64,000 nt of DNA, taken from Arcticibacter sp. Its GTDB lineage: Bacteria > Bacteroidota > Bacteroidia > 2-12-FULL-35-15. The notes under the pieces are model-generated. The model was not told the DNA's origin, made no database searches, and was given only the letters and a program-made list of their open reading frames with translations. Each line of letters starts with the position of its first letter. Positions within the stretch are counted from its first letter, which is position 1. The DNA lies in assembly GCA_021155045.1 (NCBI GenBank), contig JAJNQB010000017.1, positions 1 through 64,000 on the forward strand, written 5' to 3'. Positions 44,310 to 54,148 of this stretch are shown here, in pieces. The translations under genes and the position numbers were made by a program.

Positions 44310-47300
44310 ATGAAAAACATAACAATACTTATTCTTTTTATTTCTTTCTTATTACCAAAATTCTTTTTTGCACAAAGGGGAAAAGATGGAAATGTAACAG
44401 TAAACACAGCCAACAGAATAGTAAACGAATACACAACCCTTACAAGTGATGTTTCGGTTGGCGCAATCACCATTCCTGTTGCTGCAAGTGGGTTAAACGC
44501 AAATGCAAGGTTTTCCACAACACTTCAACCAGGCGATTTAATCATGATTATTCAAATGCAAGGAGCAACAATCCTTGGTCAACCAGATGCTTTTACCCCA
44601 ACTATCAGTAATCCAAATGACGCAACTTGGGGAGGGGTAACAAATTACAATAATTGTGGAAAATATGAGTTTTGCCAAGTTTCTTCTGTCCCAAACGGGA
44701 CTAGTATTGTTGTAGATTGTGGCCTTGCTAACAGCTACACAGCATTAGGAAAAGTACAAATCATTCGTGTTCCACGATATAATACACTAACCATTACTTC
44801 GCCAGGAACCATAATAGGTCAAATTTGGAGTGGTACCACCGGAGGGGTTGTTGCAATTGAAGTGCTTGGAAACACAACAATAAATGCAGGAGCGCGAATA
44901 GATGCTTCTGGAATTGGTTTTAGGGGTGGTGCTCTTTTTACAACCTCAGGAAGAGTTTCAACTGTTTTATATTCATGTGTAAGTTTAGATGTTGGAACAA
45001 ATAAAGGAGAAGGTATTGCTGGATATGATACAGATTATACGCCTTATGGAGGAAGATATTGTCGAGGGGCTGCTGCTAATGCTGGAGGGGGAGCTAATGT
45101 TTGGAATTGTGGTGGTGGCGGTGGGTCAAATGCTGGAAATATTGGAAGTTGGACAGGCCAAGGAAACCCAAATTCTTTACCCGCAGGATGGGCTACTGCA
45201 TGGAATTTAGAGTCGCCTGGCTTTGCAACTCAAACTTCTTCTGGTGGCGGAAGAGGAGGATATTCTTTTTCTAATTCAAATCAAAACGCAACAACACTCG
45301 GACCAGGAACAGTTGGATCCACAAACTCTTGGGGAGGAAGTTATAGATATAATCTGGGAGGATTAGGAGGCAGACCTTTAGATTATTCTACAGGAAGAAT
45401 CTTTATGGGCGGAGGCGGAGGTGCTGGCGAACAAGATAACGGCAGAGGGGGTGCAGGAGGAAGAGGTGCTGGAATTGTTTATTTAATGAGTTATGGTGCT
45501 GTTAGTGGCGCAGGAAGTATTGTTGCTGATGGTGCTGCTGGAGCTTCTACTCCAAACTCTGCTTTCAACCCAGGGAATGATGGGGCTGGTGGGGCTGGCG
45601 GTGGTGGGGCTGTTATAATAAATTCTGTTGGTTCAATCAGTGGCATCTCTGTTTCTGCAAATGGGGGAGTTGGAGGAAATCAAGTTGTAAATGCAGGCAC
45701 TTCAGAAGCAGAAGGTCCTGGCGGTGGCGGTGGTGGTGGATACATCGCTATTTCAAATGGAATAATAACACAGTCCGTTTTGGGTGGTGCAAACGGAACA
45801 ACAAACTCAAGTCATTTAACTGAATTTACTGCAAATGGTGCAACAGCAGGAGGCAATGGTCTTTCAAATCAAACAATTACAAACTATACTTTTTCTGCCT
45901 TAGGTACAACAATATGTTCTGGCAACACAGCAACTCTTACCGTTACAACTAGTGGAACTGTTCCTGGAGGAACAACCTTTAGCTGGTATGCAAACCCAAC
46001 CGGAGGAAGCCCAATTGGTTCAGGAACAAGTTTTACAACCCCTGTTCTTTCTAGCACAACTACTTATTATGTTGAACCTTGCCCTGGAACATACAGGATT
46101 GCCGTAACCGTAACAGTAACTCCTGGCCCAACTGTAACCGTTAACTCCCCAACTATTTGCTCTGGACAAACAGCAAGCTTAACTGCAGGGGGAGCCACTT
46201 CTTATGTGTGGACAGCTGGTGCTACTTCAACGGGAACAAATACTGCTGATGCTTCGCCTTCTTCTACGACTAGCTACACTGTTACTGGAACTGCTTCTGG
46301 ATGTTCAAATACCGCAGTTGCAACAGTTACTGTTACACCTTTACCAACGATTACCGTTAATTCTCCTACAATATGTACTGGACAAACAGCTAATTTAATT
46401 GCGGGAGGAGGGACATCTTATGTTTGGTCTGCTGGAGCCACTTCCACAGGAATAAACACTGCTGATGCTTCACCTTCTTCTACGACTAGCTATACTGTTA
46501 CTGGAACTGCTTCTGGATGTTCAAATACCGCAGTTGCAACAGTTACTGTTTCCGCTGCTTTAAATATTACTGTAAACTCTCCAACAATTTGTAATGGACA
46601 AACAGCTAACTTAACTGCGAGCGGAGGGACTTCTTACACATGGACTGCTGGTGCTACTTCCTCTGGAACAAATACAGCTACAGCCTCCCCTTCTTCTACA
46701 ACCAGCTATACCGTTACAGGAACTACTTCTGGTTGTTCTGGAACCGCAACTGCAACTGTTACAGTTACGCCTTTGCCAACTATTACGGTAAATTCACCTA
46801 CTATTTGCTCTGGACAAACAGCTAACTTAACTGCGGGAGGTGGAACTTCTTATGTATGGACGGCTGGAGCTACTTCTACTGGAACAAATACTGCTGATGC
46901 TTCGCCTACTAGCACAACTACTTATACCGTTACGGGTACAACATCGGGCTGTTCTAATACAGCCATCTCAACAGTTACAGTTACTCCTTTGCCAACTATT
47001 ACGGTAAATTCACCTACGATATGTAATGGGCAAACAGCTAGTTTAACTGCTAATGGAGGCACAACTTATACCTGGTCTGCTGGAGCCGCTTCTACTGGAG
47101 TAAATACTGCTGATGCATCACCTGCTAGTACCACAACTTATACCGTTACAGGTACCGTTTCGGGCTGCTCTAATACAGCCATCTCAACTGTTACTGTTAC
47201 TCCTTTGCCAACTATTACGGTAAATTCGCCTACTATTTGCCCAGGACAAACAGCCAGTTTAACAGCAAATGGAGGCACAACTTACACCTGGTCTGCCGGA

Positions 47301-49025
47301 GCCACTTCTACTGGAGTAAATACTGCTGATGTATCACCTGCTAGTACCACAACCTATACTGTTACAGGAACAACAGCGGGGTGTTCAAGTGCTGCGGTTG
47401 CAACAGTTACTGTTTCTGCTGCTTTAAATATTACTGTAAACTCTCCAACAATTTGTAACGGACAAACAGCTAGTTTAACTGCTAGCGGAGGAACAACTTA
47501 TACTTGGAGTGCTGGAGCTACCTCAACAGGAACAAACACTGCCGATGCTTCGCCAACTAATACAACTACTTATACTATTACTGGAACAACTGGTTCTTGC
47601 TCAGGAAGTACTACCGCAACAGTTACGGTTACACCTTTGCCAACTATTACAGTAAATTCCCCGACAATTTGTAGTGGACAAACAGCTAACTTAACTGCTG
47701 GCGGAGGAACAACTTATGTTTGGAGCGCTGGCGCTACTTCTACTGGAGTAAATACTGCTGATGCTTCGCCTGCTTCAACAACAACCTATACCGTTACTGG
47801 AACAACCAACGGTTGCTCAGATTCAGCAATAGCCACTGTAACGGTTAGTGCTGCTTTATCAATTACTGTAAATTCACCAACTATTTGCAACGGACAAACA
47901 GCTAATTTAACTGCCAGTGGAGGAACTACTTATGTTTGGAGCGCTGGGGCTACTTCTACTGGAGTAAATACTGCTGATGCTTCGCCTACTTCAACAACAA
48001 CCTATACCGTTACTGGAACAACAGGGTCTTGTTCTGGAACAGCAACAACAACTGTTACAGTAAATGCTTTACCTGCAGTAAATATTTCTGGTGTTTCATC
48101 AATATGTAATGGACAAAGTACAACACTAACAGCAAATGGAGCTACAAATTATGTTTGGAATACTTCATCAACAACAAACCCTCTTACTGTTTCTCCATTA
48201 ACCACAACAATATATTCTGTTGTTGGAACAGATGGAAACGGTTGTACAAATACAGCTTCTATTACAGTTGTTGTAAATACTATTCCCCTTGCAAATGCAG
48301 GAAATGATATTACTATTTGTTCGGGAAACACAACTATTTTAAGTGCATCGGGTGGTGCGAATTATTTATGGAGTAATTCTACCTCTACTGCCTCAAACCC
48401 TGTTAGCCCGAGCGCTACAACAACTTATTATGTAACAGTTTCGAATGGTTCTTGTTCAGACAACGACACAGTTACTGTTTTTGTAAATACAAGCCCTATT
48501 GCAACAGTAAGCCCCGACATCACAATAACACAAGGAGCCAGCACAACTTTAGTAGCAACAGGTGGGGGAAATTATTTATGGAACGATGGTTCTACAACAC
48601 CTTCAATTACTGTGAGTCCGAATCAAACAACACAGTATTGTGTTGAGGTGTCGAATGGAACCTGCTCGGATACTGCTTGTGTTAGGGTTTTTGTTGATTT
48701 GCTCTGTGGTGAATTATTTGTACCAAATGCTTTTTCTCCAAACAATGATTTGTCAAATGATAGGTTTAGAGTTAAAGTAGGAAATATTGCTTGTGTTGAA
48801 GATGTTCAATTGGTAGTATTTGACCGTTGGGGAGAAAAAGTTTTTGAAGCTACATCTCCACAATTTGCTTGTAGCGATAGCCCTTCTGATAACATCGCTG
48901 GTTGGGATGGTGTATATAATGGAAAAGCATTAGATAATGGAGTTTTTGTTTATTACTTAACAATTAAATTATCAAACAGCACAGAAGTAATTAAGAAAAA
49001 AGGAAATGTTAGTTTGATTAGGTAA
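44310..49025 (+). CDS. Large secreted repeat protein with T9SS type B tail
   Basis: 1571 residues: signal peptide (1-21); N-terminal domain with GDLIMIIQMQG; a glycine-rich region (about 220-500, runs such as GGGGG) that resembles a right-handed solenoid; an SprB-like Ig domain (about 530-606); nine exact 72-residue units (607-1254), each beginning (P/L)(T/N/S)(I/V)TVNSPTIC.GQTA; three diverged Ig-like units (1255 to about 1460); and a C-terminal CHU_C/T9SS type B domain, starting LFVPNAFSPNND and ending DNGVFVYYLTIKL...GNVSLIR. A surface adhesin or matrix protein exported by T9SS is inferred. The repeat core is strongly Thr/Ser-rich. Confidence 0.92.
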   Translation: MKNITILILFISFLLPKFFFAQRGKDGNVTVNTANRIVNEYTTLTSDVSVGAITIPVAASGLNANARFSTTLQPGDLIMIIQMQGATILGQPDAFTPTISNPNDATWGGVTNYNNCGKYEFCQVSSVPNGTSIVVDCGLANSYTALGKVQIIRVPRYNTLTITSPGTIIGQIWSGTTGGVVAIEVLGNTTINAGARIDASGIGFRGGALFTTSGRVSTVLYSCVSLDVGTNKGEGIAGYDTDYTPYGGRYCRGAAANAGGGANVWNCGGGGGSNAGNIGSWTGQGNPNSLPAGWATAWNLESPGFATQTSSGGGRGGYSFSNSNQNATTLGPGTVGSTNSWGGSYRYNLGGLGGRPLDYSTGRIFMGGGGGAGEQDNGRGGAGGRGAGIVYLMSYGAVSGAGSIVADGAAGASTPNSAFNPGNDGAGGAGGGGAVIINSVGSISGISVSANGGVGGNQVVNAGTSEAEGPGGGGGGGYIAISNGIITQSVLGGANGTTNSSHLTEFTANGATAGGNGLSNQTITNYTFSALGTTICSGNTATLTVTTSGTVPGGTTFSWYANPTGGSPIGSGTSFTTPVLSSTTTYYVEPCPGTYRIAVTVTVTPGPTVTVNSPTICSGQTASLTAGGATSYVWTAGATSTGTNTADASPSSTTSYTVTGTASGCSNTAVATVTVTPLPTITVNSPTICTGQTANLIAGGGTSYVWSAGATSTGINTADASPSSTTSYTVTGTASGCSNTAVATVTVSAALNITVNSPTICNGQTANLTASGGTSYTWTAGATSSGTNTATASPSSTTSYTVTGTTSGCSGTATATVTVTPLPTITVNSPTICSGQTANLTAGGGTSYVWTAGATSTGTNTADASPTSTTTYTVTGTTSGCSNTAISTVTVTPLPTITVNSPTICNGQTASLTANGGTTYTWSAGAASTGVNTADASPASTTTYTVTGTVSGCSNTAISTVTVTPLPTITVNSPTICPGQTASLTANGGTTYTWSAGATSTGVNTADVSPASTTTYTVTGTTAGCSSAAVATVTVSAALNITVNSPTICNGQTASLTASGGTTYTWSAGATSTGTNTADASPTNTTTYTITGTTGSCSGSTTATVTVTPLPTITVNSPTICSGQTANLTAGGGTTYVWSAGATSTGVNTADASPASTTTYTVTGTTNGCSDSAIATVTVSAALSITVNSPTICNGQTANLTASGGTTYVWSAGATSTGVNTADASPTSTTTYTVTGTTGSCSGTATTTVTVNALPAVNISGVSSICNGQSTTLTANGATNYVWNTSSTTNPLTVSPLTTTIYSVVGTDGNGCTNTASITVVVNTIPLANAGNDITICSGNTTILSASGGANYLWSNSTSTASNPVSPSATTTYYVTVSNGSCSDNDTVTVFVNTSPIATVSPDITITQGASTTLVATGGGNYLWNDGSTTPSITVSPNQTTQYCVEVSNGTCSDTACVRVFVDLLCGELFVPNAFSPNNDLSNDRFRVKVGNIACVEDVQLVVFDRWGEKVFEATSPQFACSDSPSDNIAGWDGVYNGKALDNGVFVYYLTIKLSNSTEVIKKKGNVSLIR
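46128..48071 (+). repeat. Nine tandem 216-bp repeats in the adhesin-like gene
   Basis: Nine units of exactly 216 bp (72 codons), without any indel, spanning 1944 bp. Linkers alternate: units 1, 3, 4, 5 and 7 end VTPL, units 2, 6 and 8 end VSAA, unit 9 ends VNAL, so units 2-3, 6-7 and 8-9 look like duplicated pairs. Confidence 0.93.
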
Positions 49026-49041
49026 AAGAACTAATGATTGT

Positions 49042-50325
49042 TTATTTAATCTGATATTTCTTTTTATACTTTTCGTATAATTCTTTTTGTTCGTTGTTTA
49101 AATCTATTTGTTTGCCTTTAATAAAAGCATAAATAACATTATTTGATTTCATATCTAACGCATCACCATCAGAAATAAAAAGATTAGCATCTTTTCCTGC
49201 TTCAAGTGTTCCTGTTGTTTTATCTATTCCTAAAATTTTTGCTGTATTGCTTGTTATTGCTTTTAATGCTTGTTCTTTTGTTAAGCCATAAGCTGCAGCG
49301 GTTCCTGCCATAAAAGGTAAATTCCGTGTTCCCATTGCTTCCATGTCTCCTTCGTTATTTAAACAAAATAACACTCCTGCTTTTTGCAATAAGTACGGAA
49401 GTTTAAAAGGTAAATCCACATCGTCTTCGGCATAATCGGGCAAATCGTGAACTCTATTTATTACTACAGAAACATTGTTTGTTTTTAATAAATCTGTTAT
49501 CATCCATGCGTCTCTTCCTCCAACAATAACAACTTTGTTTAACTCAAATTGTTTCGCAAAATAAACTGCTTCTGTAATTTCTTTTACGTTGTTTGCATGT
49601 AAATAAATATTTTGTGTTCCGTTAAACAATCCTTTCATTGCTTCGAAACGAAGATTTTTTTCGTTGTTTTCTTTGCTATTGTATGCCTTTGCATCGGCAA
49701 AAAGTTTTTTTAATTCATCTACTTGCTTGTTGTATTCTTTGTTTTTTTCTGTTGCACCAAAAGTAAAATCGTTTTCATTCCAATTTCGTGATTGAATTCT
49801 GGGCCAATTAATATGAATACCATCATCTGCTTTATATGTTGCATCTTCCCAGTTCCATCCATCGAGTAACATAATACTAGATGTTCCAGAAACCATTGCT
49901 CCACGAGGAGTAATTTGAGCAATCAGCACACCGTTTGTTCTTACCGTAGGAATAATTTTGGAATCTGTATTATATGCAATTTGAGTGCGGACGTTTGGCA
50001 AAATACTTCCTGTTTCTTGTTTATCAATGGTTGCCCTTACGGCATCAATTTCATTTAATCCTAAAGTAGAATTAGGTGCAATGAATGCTGGATAAACATG
50101 TTTTCCTTTTGCATCTATTTTTTGAGAATAGTTTCCTAATTCTATTTTTGCTTTTGAACCATCCACCACTTCTATTATTTTTCCATCACGTATTCCAATG
50201 ATTGCATTTTCAATTACACTATCATTTCCAATATGTGCTGTTGCATTTAGTATTACAATACTTGTGTTTTGTGCAAAGGAATAGGCAGTCAGAAAAATGG
50301 CGGTTATTGTTATTAGTCTTTTCAT
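49042..50325 (-). CDS. Amidohydrolase-family protein without HxH metal site
   Basis: 427 residues with a signal peptide (1-18). It has the amidohydrolase beta-sandwich opening (ILNATAHIG...NAIIGIRDGKIIEVV) and the TL...GT LEAGKDANLFI ending, but the usual PG.ID.HTH stretch is replaced by YPAFIAPNSTLGL, so the strand-1 metal ligands are missing. Catalysis may therefore be lost or altered. It is the second gene of an operon with 50343, 17 nt downstream of it. Periplasmic location inferred. Confidence 0.85.
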   Translation of the reverse strand: MKRLITITAIFLTAYSFAQNTSIVILNATAHIGNDSVIENAIIGIRDGKIIEVVDGSKAKIELGNYSQKIDAKGKHVYPAFIAPNSTLGLNEIDAVRATIDKQETGSILPNVRTQIAYNTDSKIIPTVRTNGVLIAQITPRGAMVSGTSSIMLLDGWNWEDATYKADDGIHINWPRIQSRNWNENDFTFGATEKNKEYNKQVDELKKLFADAKAYNSKENNEKNLRFEAMKGLFNGTQNIYLHANNVKEITEAVYFAKQFELNKVVIVGGRDAWMITDLLKTNNVSVVINRVHDLPDYAEDDVDLPFKLPYLLQKAGVLFCLNNEGDMEAMGTRNLPFMAGTAAAYGLTKEQALKAITSNTAKILGIDKTTGTLEAGKDANLFISDGDALDMKSNNVIYAFIKGKQIDLNNEQKELYEKYKKKYQIK

Positions 50326-50342
50326 TGTCTTTGTTTTGTTTT

Positions 50343-53300
50343 TTAAAATTCGCTTGAATAATCATCTTCCATACTATCGCACTCATAAAGTCTTTTGCGT
50401 TTTATTGTAGGCTTTTGCGTGTCTGAACCTTTTTTCTTGTCTTCAATCATTTTTTGAATGATGCGAGCTCTTTCCTTTTCTATTTCAGCTCTTAGTTTAG
50501 CGTCCTCTTCGCTATCAAAATAAATTTTTCCATCAATAATTGTTTTTTCAACTTTAGCATAAATTGAAAGAGGATTATCTGACCACAACACCAAATCAGC
50601 GTCTTTGCTCACTTTTATACTACCCACTCTGTTGTCGATATGCAAAAGTTTAGCAGGATTAAGTGTTACTAGTTTTAATGCTTCTTCTTCTGAAAGCCCA
50701 CCATATTTAATTGCTTTAGCTGCTTCTTGGTTTAATCTTCTGCCCATTTCTGCATCATCGGAATTGATTGCAGTAACAATTCCCATTTGACTTAACAATG
50801 CTGCATTATAAGGAATAGCTTCTTTCACTTCCATTTTATATGCCCACCAATCGCTGAATGTAGATGCCCCCACTCCGTGTGCTTTCATTTTGTCAGCCAC
50901 TTTATACCCTTCTAAAATATGGGTAAATGTATTTACTTTAAAACCCATTGAATCTGCCACATGCATCAACATATTGATTTCAGACTGAACATAAGAATGG
51001 CAAGTGATGAATCTTTTTTTATTTACAATTTCAGCCAATGCTTCTAACTCTAAATCTTTTCTGAATGGGGTTGCTGTTATTTTTGCTTTGTCGGATAAAG
51101 CATTGTATGCTTTTTGTTTTGCATCATATTCTTTTGCTCTTGTAAAATAATCGTAATATACCTGCTCAACACCCATTCTTGATTGCGGAAAACGAATGGT
51201 GTTCATCTCGCCCCAGTTGCTTTGTTTCACATTTTCGCCCAAAGCAAATTTTATAAATCCATCTGCTTTTGCATATTTCATTTCTTCTGGCGATTTTCCC
51301 CAACGTAATTTTATAAGTGCCGATTGTCCACCAATTGGGTTTGCTGAACCGTGTAACAATTGAGCCATTGTAACGCCTCCAGAAAGCTGACGATAAATAT
51401 TTACATCTTCGGAATTTACCACATCTCCAATTCTCACCTCTGCGCTTGATGCTTGAGTTCCTTCATTCACACCTGCGCTAATTGCTATGTGAGAGTGTTC
51501 ATCAATGATTCCTGGAGTTAAATGTTTTCCTGTTCCATCAATTATTTTTGCAAAAGCAAGTTTTGGAACACCAATATCATCTGCTATTCTAACAATTCTT
51601 CCTTCGGTAATATAAACATCTTGGTTTTTTAAAACTCCTTCTTGCTCATTTGTCCAAACGGTTACGTGCTTTATCAATATGGCATCGTAGCGTGTTTTGA
51701 AATCGTTTACAATTTTATTAAATCCTTGTCTGTCGTCAAGCTGTTTTCCGTAAGCGGTGAAAGGATATATTACTTCTCCAAATTTTATTTCTGTTTTTTT
51801 TGCAGTGTCTTTTTTTGTTTCTGGAACAACTATGGCTGAGTTGTATGTTGCGCTCCATTCAGTCCAAGTTCCATCGGGGAATTGTCCTTTACCACTCATT
51901 TTTAAATCTGTACTCACATTTCCGCCCAATCGAATTACTCCTTTTATATCTTTTTGAGAAAACGACAAAGCAACAATGTTCCCTGAAACAGTAATATCAA
52001 CAGCTGTTTTAGCGGTATCTAACAATAATGTTGCTTTTAATTTTTCTATTTCTCCTTCTATTTTTAATTGTTTGGATGTTCTATCTGTTCCGTAAACAAA
52101 ATCATACACTCCCCTAACATCGATGGTGTTGTAATCATTTATTTTATATACGTTACCTTGAATCCAGTTTTCATAAATGATTGTTTTTTCTTCGAACACA
52201 TTGCCCGATGTGATAATAAAATTTGCAATCATTCCTGTTTTTAAGACTCCTGTTTTATCAGAAATATTAAGCATTTGCGCAGGAATGGTTGTTAATGATT
52301 TCAATGCTTGTTTTTCAGATAAGCCATAATCAATTGCTTTGCGAAGATTTTTTAAAAAATCTTTTTTCTCTTTTAAATCAGCTGTTGTAATAGCGAAAGG
52401 AATAAAATATTTTTCCAAAGCAAAAGGGTTTACTGCAGCCATTTCCCAATGTTTTAATTCTGTTAATGAAACATTGCGTGCATCATAAACATCTTCAACA
52501 TCATAAGGCAAAGGAAAATTAATCGGAACAATTAATTTGCAGTTAGTCACTTTAATCTCGTCTATTCGTTGGTATTCTGTTCCGTTTGTTTTAACGATAT
52601 AGTTTATTTTAAACTCATCACCAATTTTGTCCGCTCTTAAAATATTTAATTTATCATTTGCTTCAAAAATTTGTGGTAGTGTTTGAATGTTGTTAAATGC
52701 ATCTAATGAAATATTGACCTCTTTTTTTATTTTGTCTTTTTTATACCAATCCGCATCCAAATATGTTTGACGAATCAATGCGATTGCTCCCATCAAGGAT
52801 GAAGGATAATCTTGCGTTGAGCTTCCTTTGTCAAAGGAATACATTGCTGCTGCTTTTTCGTTAATAATTGTATTGTTTTCTTTTGCATCAGCAAGTGTTA
52901 CAACAGCTGCCGAGCCTCTTACAACTCCATCTTTTTGAAAAGTTAAAACTGTTCCAAAGCCAATTTTTCTAAGTTCTTCTGCTTGCTTACTATCTGCTAC
53001 AAAATTTTTGTTAGCTTCAAACTCTGCTTTAATTGCTTGATTCCAACCATAGGCTCCTTTGATATTACTATCCATTTGAACGCCACGAGTAGGTATTTTT
53101 TTAATTTCTGGCATTCCATAATTTGTGTAAGCATCAATAAAAGAAGGATAAATCGACTTCCCTTTTAAGTCAACAATAACAGCCCCTTGTGGCAAATTTA
53201 TTTTTGTGCCAACAGCTATAATCAATCCGTCTTGAATGATCATGGTGCCATTTTCAATTGTTTGGTCTGCATCCACAATAATTTTTGCATTTACAAACGC

Positions 53301-53408
53301 ATAAGCAATGTGATTGTTGTTGCTTGTTCCGTTTACGGGAAAGGTTTCTTGAGAGAATGAATAAAAATAAAATAATGTGGCTATAAAAAGGGTGATGCGT
53401 TTTTTCAT
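50343..53408 (-). CDS. Double amidohydrolase-family protein
   Basis: 1021 residues with a signal peptide (1-19). Two amidohydrolase modules are fused: an N-terminal degenerate one (about 25-430), where the HxH segment reads IYPSFIDAYTNYGMPEI, and a C-terminal one (about 590-985) with an intact TPGIIDEHSHI (HxH), a later His in FITCHSYVQ and FTHILEGYKVADK, and Asp in INSDDAEMGR. A hydrolysis of a cyclic amide or peptide-like substrate is inferred for the C-terminal half only. The tail (SDTQKPTIKRKRLYECDSMEDD) is charged. It leads the operon with 49042. Confidence 0.88.
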   Translation of the reverse strand: MKKRITLFIATLFYFYSFSQETFPVNGTSNNNHIAYAFVNAKIIVDADQTIENGTMIIQDGLIIAVGTKINLPQGAVIVDLKGKSIYPSFIDAYTNYGMPEIKKIPTRGVQMDSNIKGAYGWNQAIKAEFEANKNFVADSKQAEELRKIGFGTVLTFQKDGVVRGSAAVVTLADAKENNTIINEKAAAMYSFDKGSSTQDYPSSLMGAIALIRQTYLDADWYKKDKIKKEVNISLDAFNNIQTLPQIFEANDKLNILRADKIGDEFKINYIVKTNGTEYQRIDEIKVTNCKLIVPINFPLPYDVEDVYDARNVSLTELKHWEMAAVNPFALEKYFIPFAITTADLKEKKDFLKNLRKAIDYGLSEKQALKSLTTIPAQMLNISDKTGVLKTGMIANFIITSGNVFEEKTIIYENWIQGNVYKINDYNTIDVRGVYDFVYGTDRTSKQLKIEGEIEKLKATLLLDTAKTAVDITVSGNIVALSFSQKDIKGVIRLGGNVSTDLKMSGKGQFPDGTWTEWSATYNSAIVVPETKKDTAKKTEIKFGEVIYPFTAYGKQLDDRQGFNKIVNDFKTRYDAILIKHVTVWTNEQEGVLKNQDVYITEGRIVRIADDIGVPKLAFAKIIDGTGKHLTPGIIDEHSHIAISAGVNEGTQASSAEVRIGDVVNSEDVNIYRQLSGGVTMAQLLHGSANPIGGQSALIKLRWGKSPEEMKYAKADGFIKFALGENVKQSNWGEMNTIRFPQSRMGVEQVYYDYFTRAKEYDAKQKAYNALSDKAKITATPFRKDLELEALAEIVNKKRFITCHSYVQSEINMLMHVADSMGFKVNTFTHILEGYKVADKMKAHGVGASTFSDWWAYKMEVKEAIPYNAALLSQMGIVTAINSDDAEMGRRLNQEAAKAIKYGGLSEEEALKLVTLNPAKLLHIDNRVGSIKVSKDADLVLWSDNPLSIYAKVEKTIIDGKIYFDSEEDAKLRAEIEKERARIIQKMIEDKKKGSDTQKPTIKRKRLYECDSMEDDYSSEF

Positions 53409-53433
53409 TTTTGTTTTGTTTTTTGAAGCAAAA

Positions 53434-53461
53434 CAAAAATAGCATTTTAATTCAATCCAAA
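53434..53461 (-). promoter_or_regulatory. Promoter of the amidohydrolase operon
   Basis: On the minus strand TTTG (53461-53458), 16-nt spacer, TATTTTTG (53441-53434). Predicted start about 18 nt before ATG 53408. Divergent from 53481-53508. Confidence 0.45.
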
Positions 53462-53480
53462 ATTAAATATTGATGAACGG

Positions 53481-53508
53481 TTGTTTGGCGGGATTTTTAT
53501 TACTTTTG
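53481..53508 (+). promoter_or_regulatory. Promoter of the SirB2-cytochrome c gene
   Basis: TTG (53481-53483), 17-nt spacer, TACTTTTG (53501-53508), an exact -7 match; about 28 nt before ATG 53537. Confidence 0.5.
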
Positions 53509-53536
53509 CGATGATTAACAACAAAACATTTTAAAA

Positions 53537-54148
53537 ATGGAAACAGGAATTCGCCACACACATTTACTTACCGTAATTTTATTTTTATTAATCTATTTGA
53601 TAAAAACAGCATTATTGCTTTTAAATAAAAACGAAGCATTAGCAAACTTTACAAAAAAAGTAAAGGTTCCTGAAATGATTATTTCTACTTTGTTTTTAGC
53701 CACAGGAATTTATATGATTACACAAGTACCAGAAATAAAATCGTTGTTAATCATAAAAATTATTGCTGTTCTGGTTTCTATTCCTCTTGCAATTATTGGA
53801 TTTAAAAAGGGAAACAAGGCTTTGGCTGTTATCGCGTTGCTATTGCTTATAACAGCTTATGGTTTAGCTGAAATGAGTAAAAAACAAAAGTCTAAATCAA
53901 TGGAAACAATTACAGAAACTGTTGTTGATGGAAAAGCAATTTACAATGCAAGTTGTATTACTTGCCATGGAGAAGATGGAAAATTAGCCTTGATGGGTGC
54001 AAAAGATTTAACGCAAACACAAATGGATTTGAATGCAAAAATTGAAATAATAAAAACAGGAAAAAATGCAATGACTCCCTTTGCTGGAATGCTTAACGAT
54101 GAGCAAATACATGCTGTTGCAGAATACGTAGAAAGCTTAAAAAAATAA
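53537..54148 (+). CDS. SirB2-cytochrome c fusion protein
   Basis: 203 residues: a SirB2-type membrane domain with four TM helices (about 8-28, 48-64, 68-88, 95-112; HTHLLTVILFLL opening) followed by a c-type cytochrome domain with C140ITC143H144 and GEDGKL, and MTPFAG (Met179) as probable axial ligand. The fusion puts heme c on the periplasmic side next to a SirB2-type membrane unit. The redox partner is unknown. The hflX gene follows directly. Confidence 0.85.
   Translation: METGIRHTHLLTVILFLLIYLIKTALLLLNKNEALANFTKKVKVPEMIISTLFLATGIYMITQVPEIKSLLIIKIIAVLVSIPLAIIGFKKGNKALAVIALLLLITAYGLAEMSKKQKSKSMETITETVVDGKAIYNASCITCHGEDGKLALMGAKDLTQTQMDLNAKIEIIKTGKNAMTPFAGMLNDEQIHAVAEYVESLKK

Noticed and set aside
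46128..48071. CRISPR-like regular repeat array
   Set aside because: The 216-bp repeats are coding, directly adjacent with no spacers and in one reading frame; it is a protein-level tandem repeat.
49030..49045. Possible terminator between the adhesin and amidohydrolase genes
   Set aside because: No stem with a T-run could be drawn in the short convergent gap.
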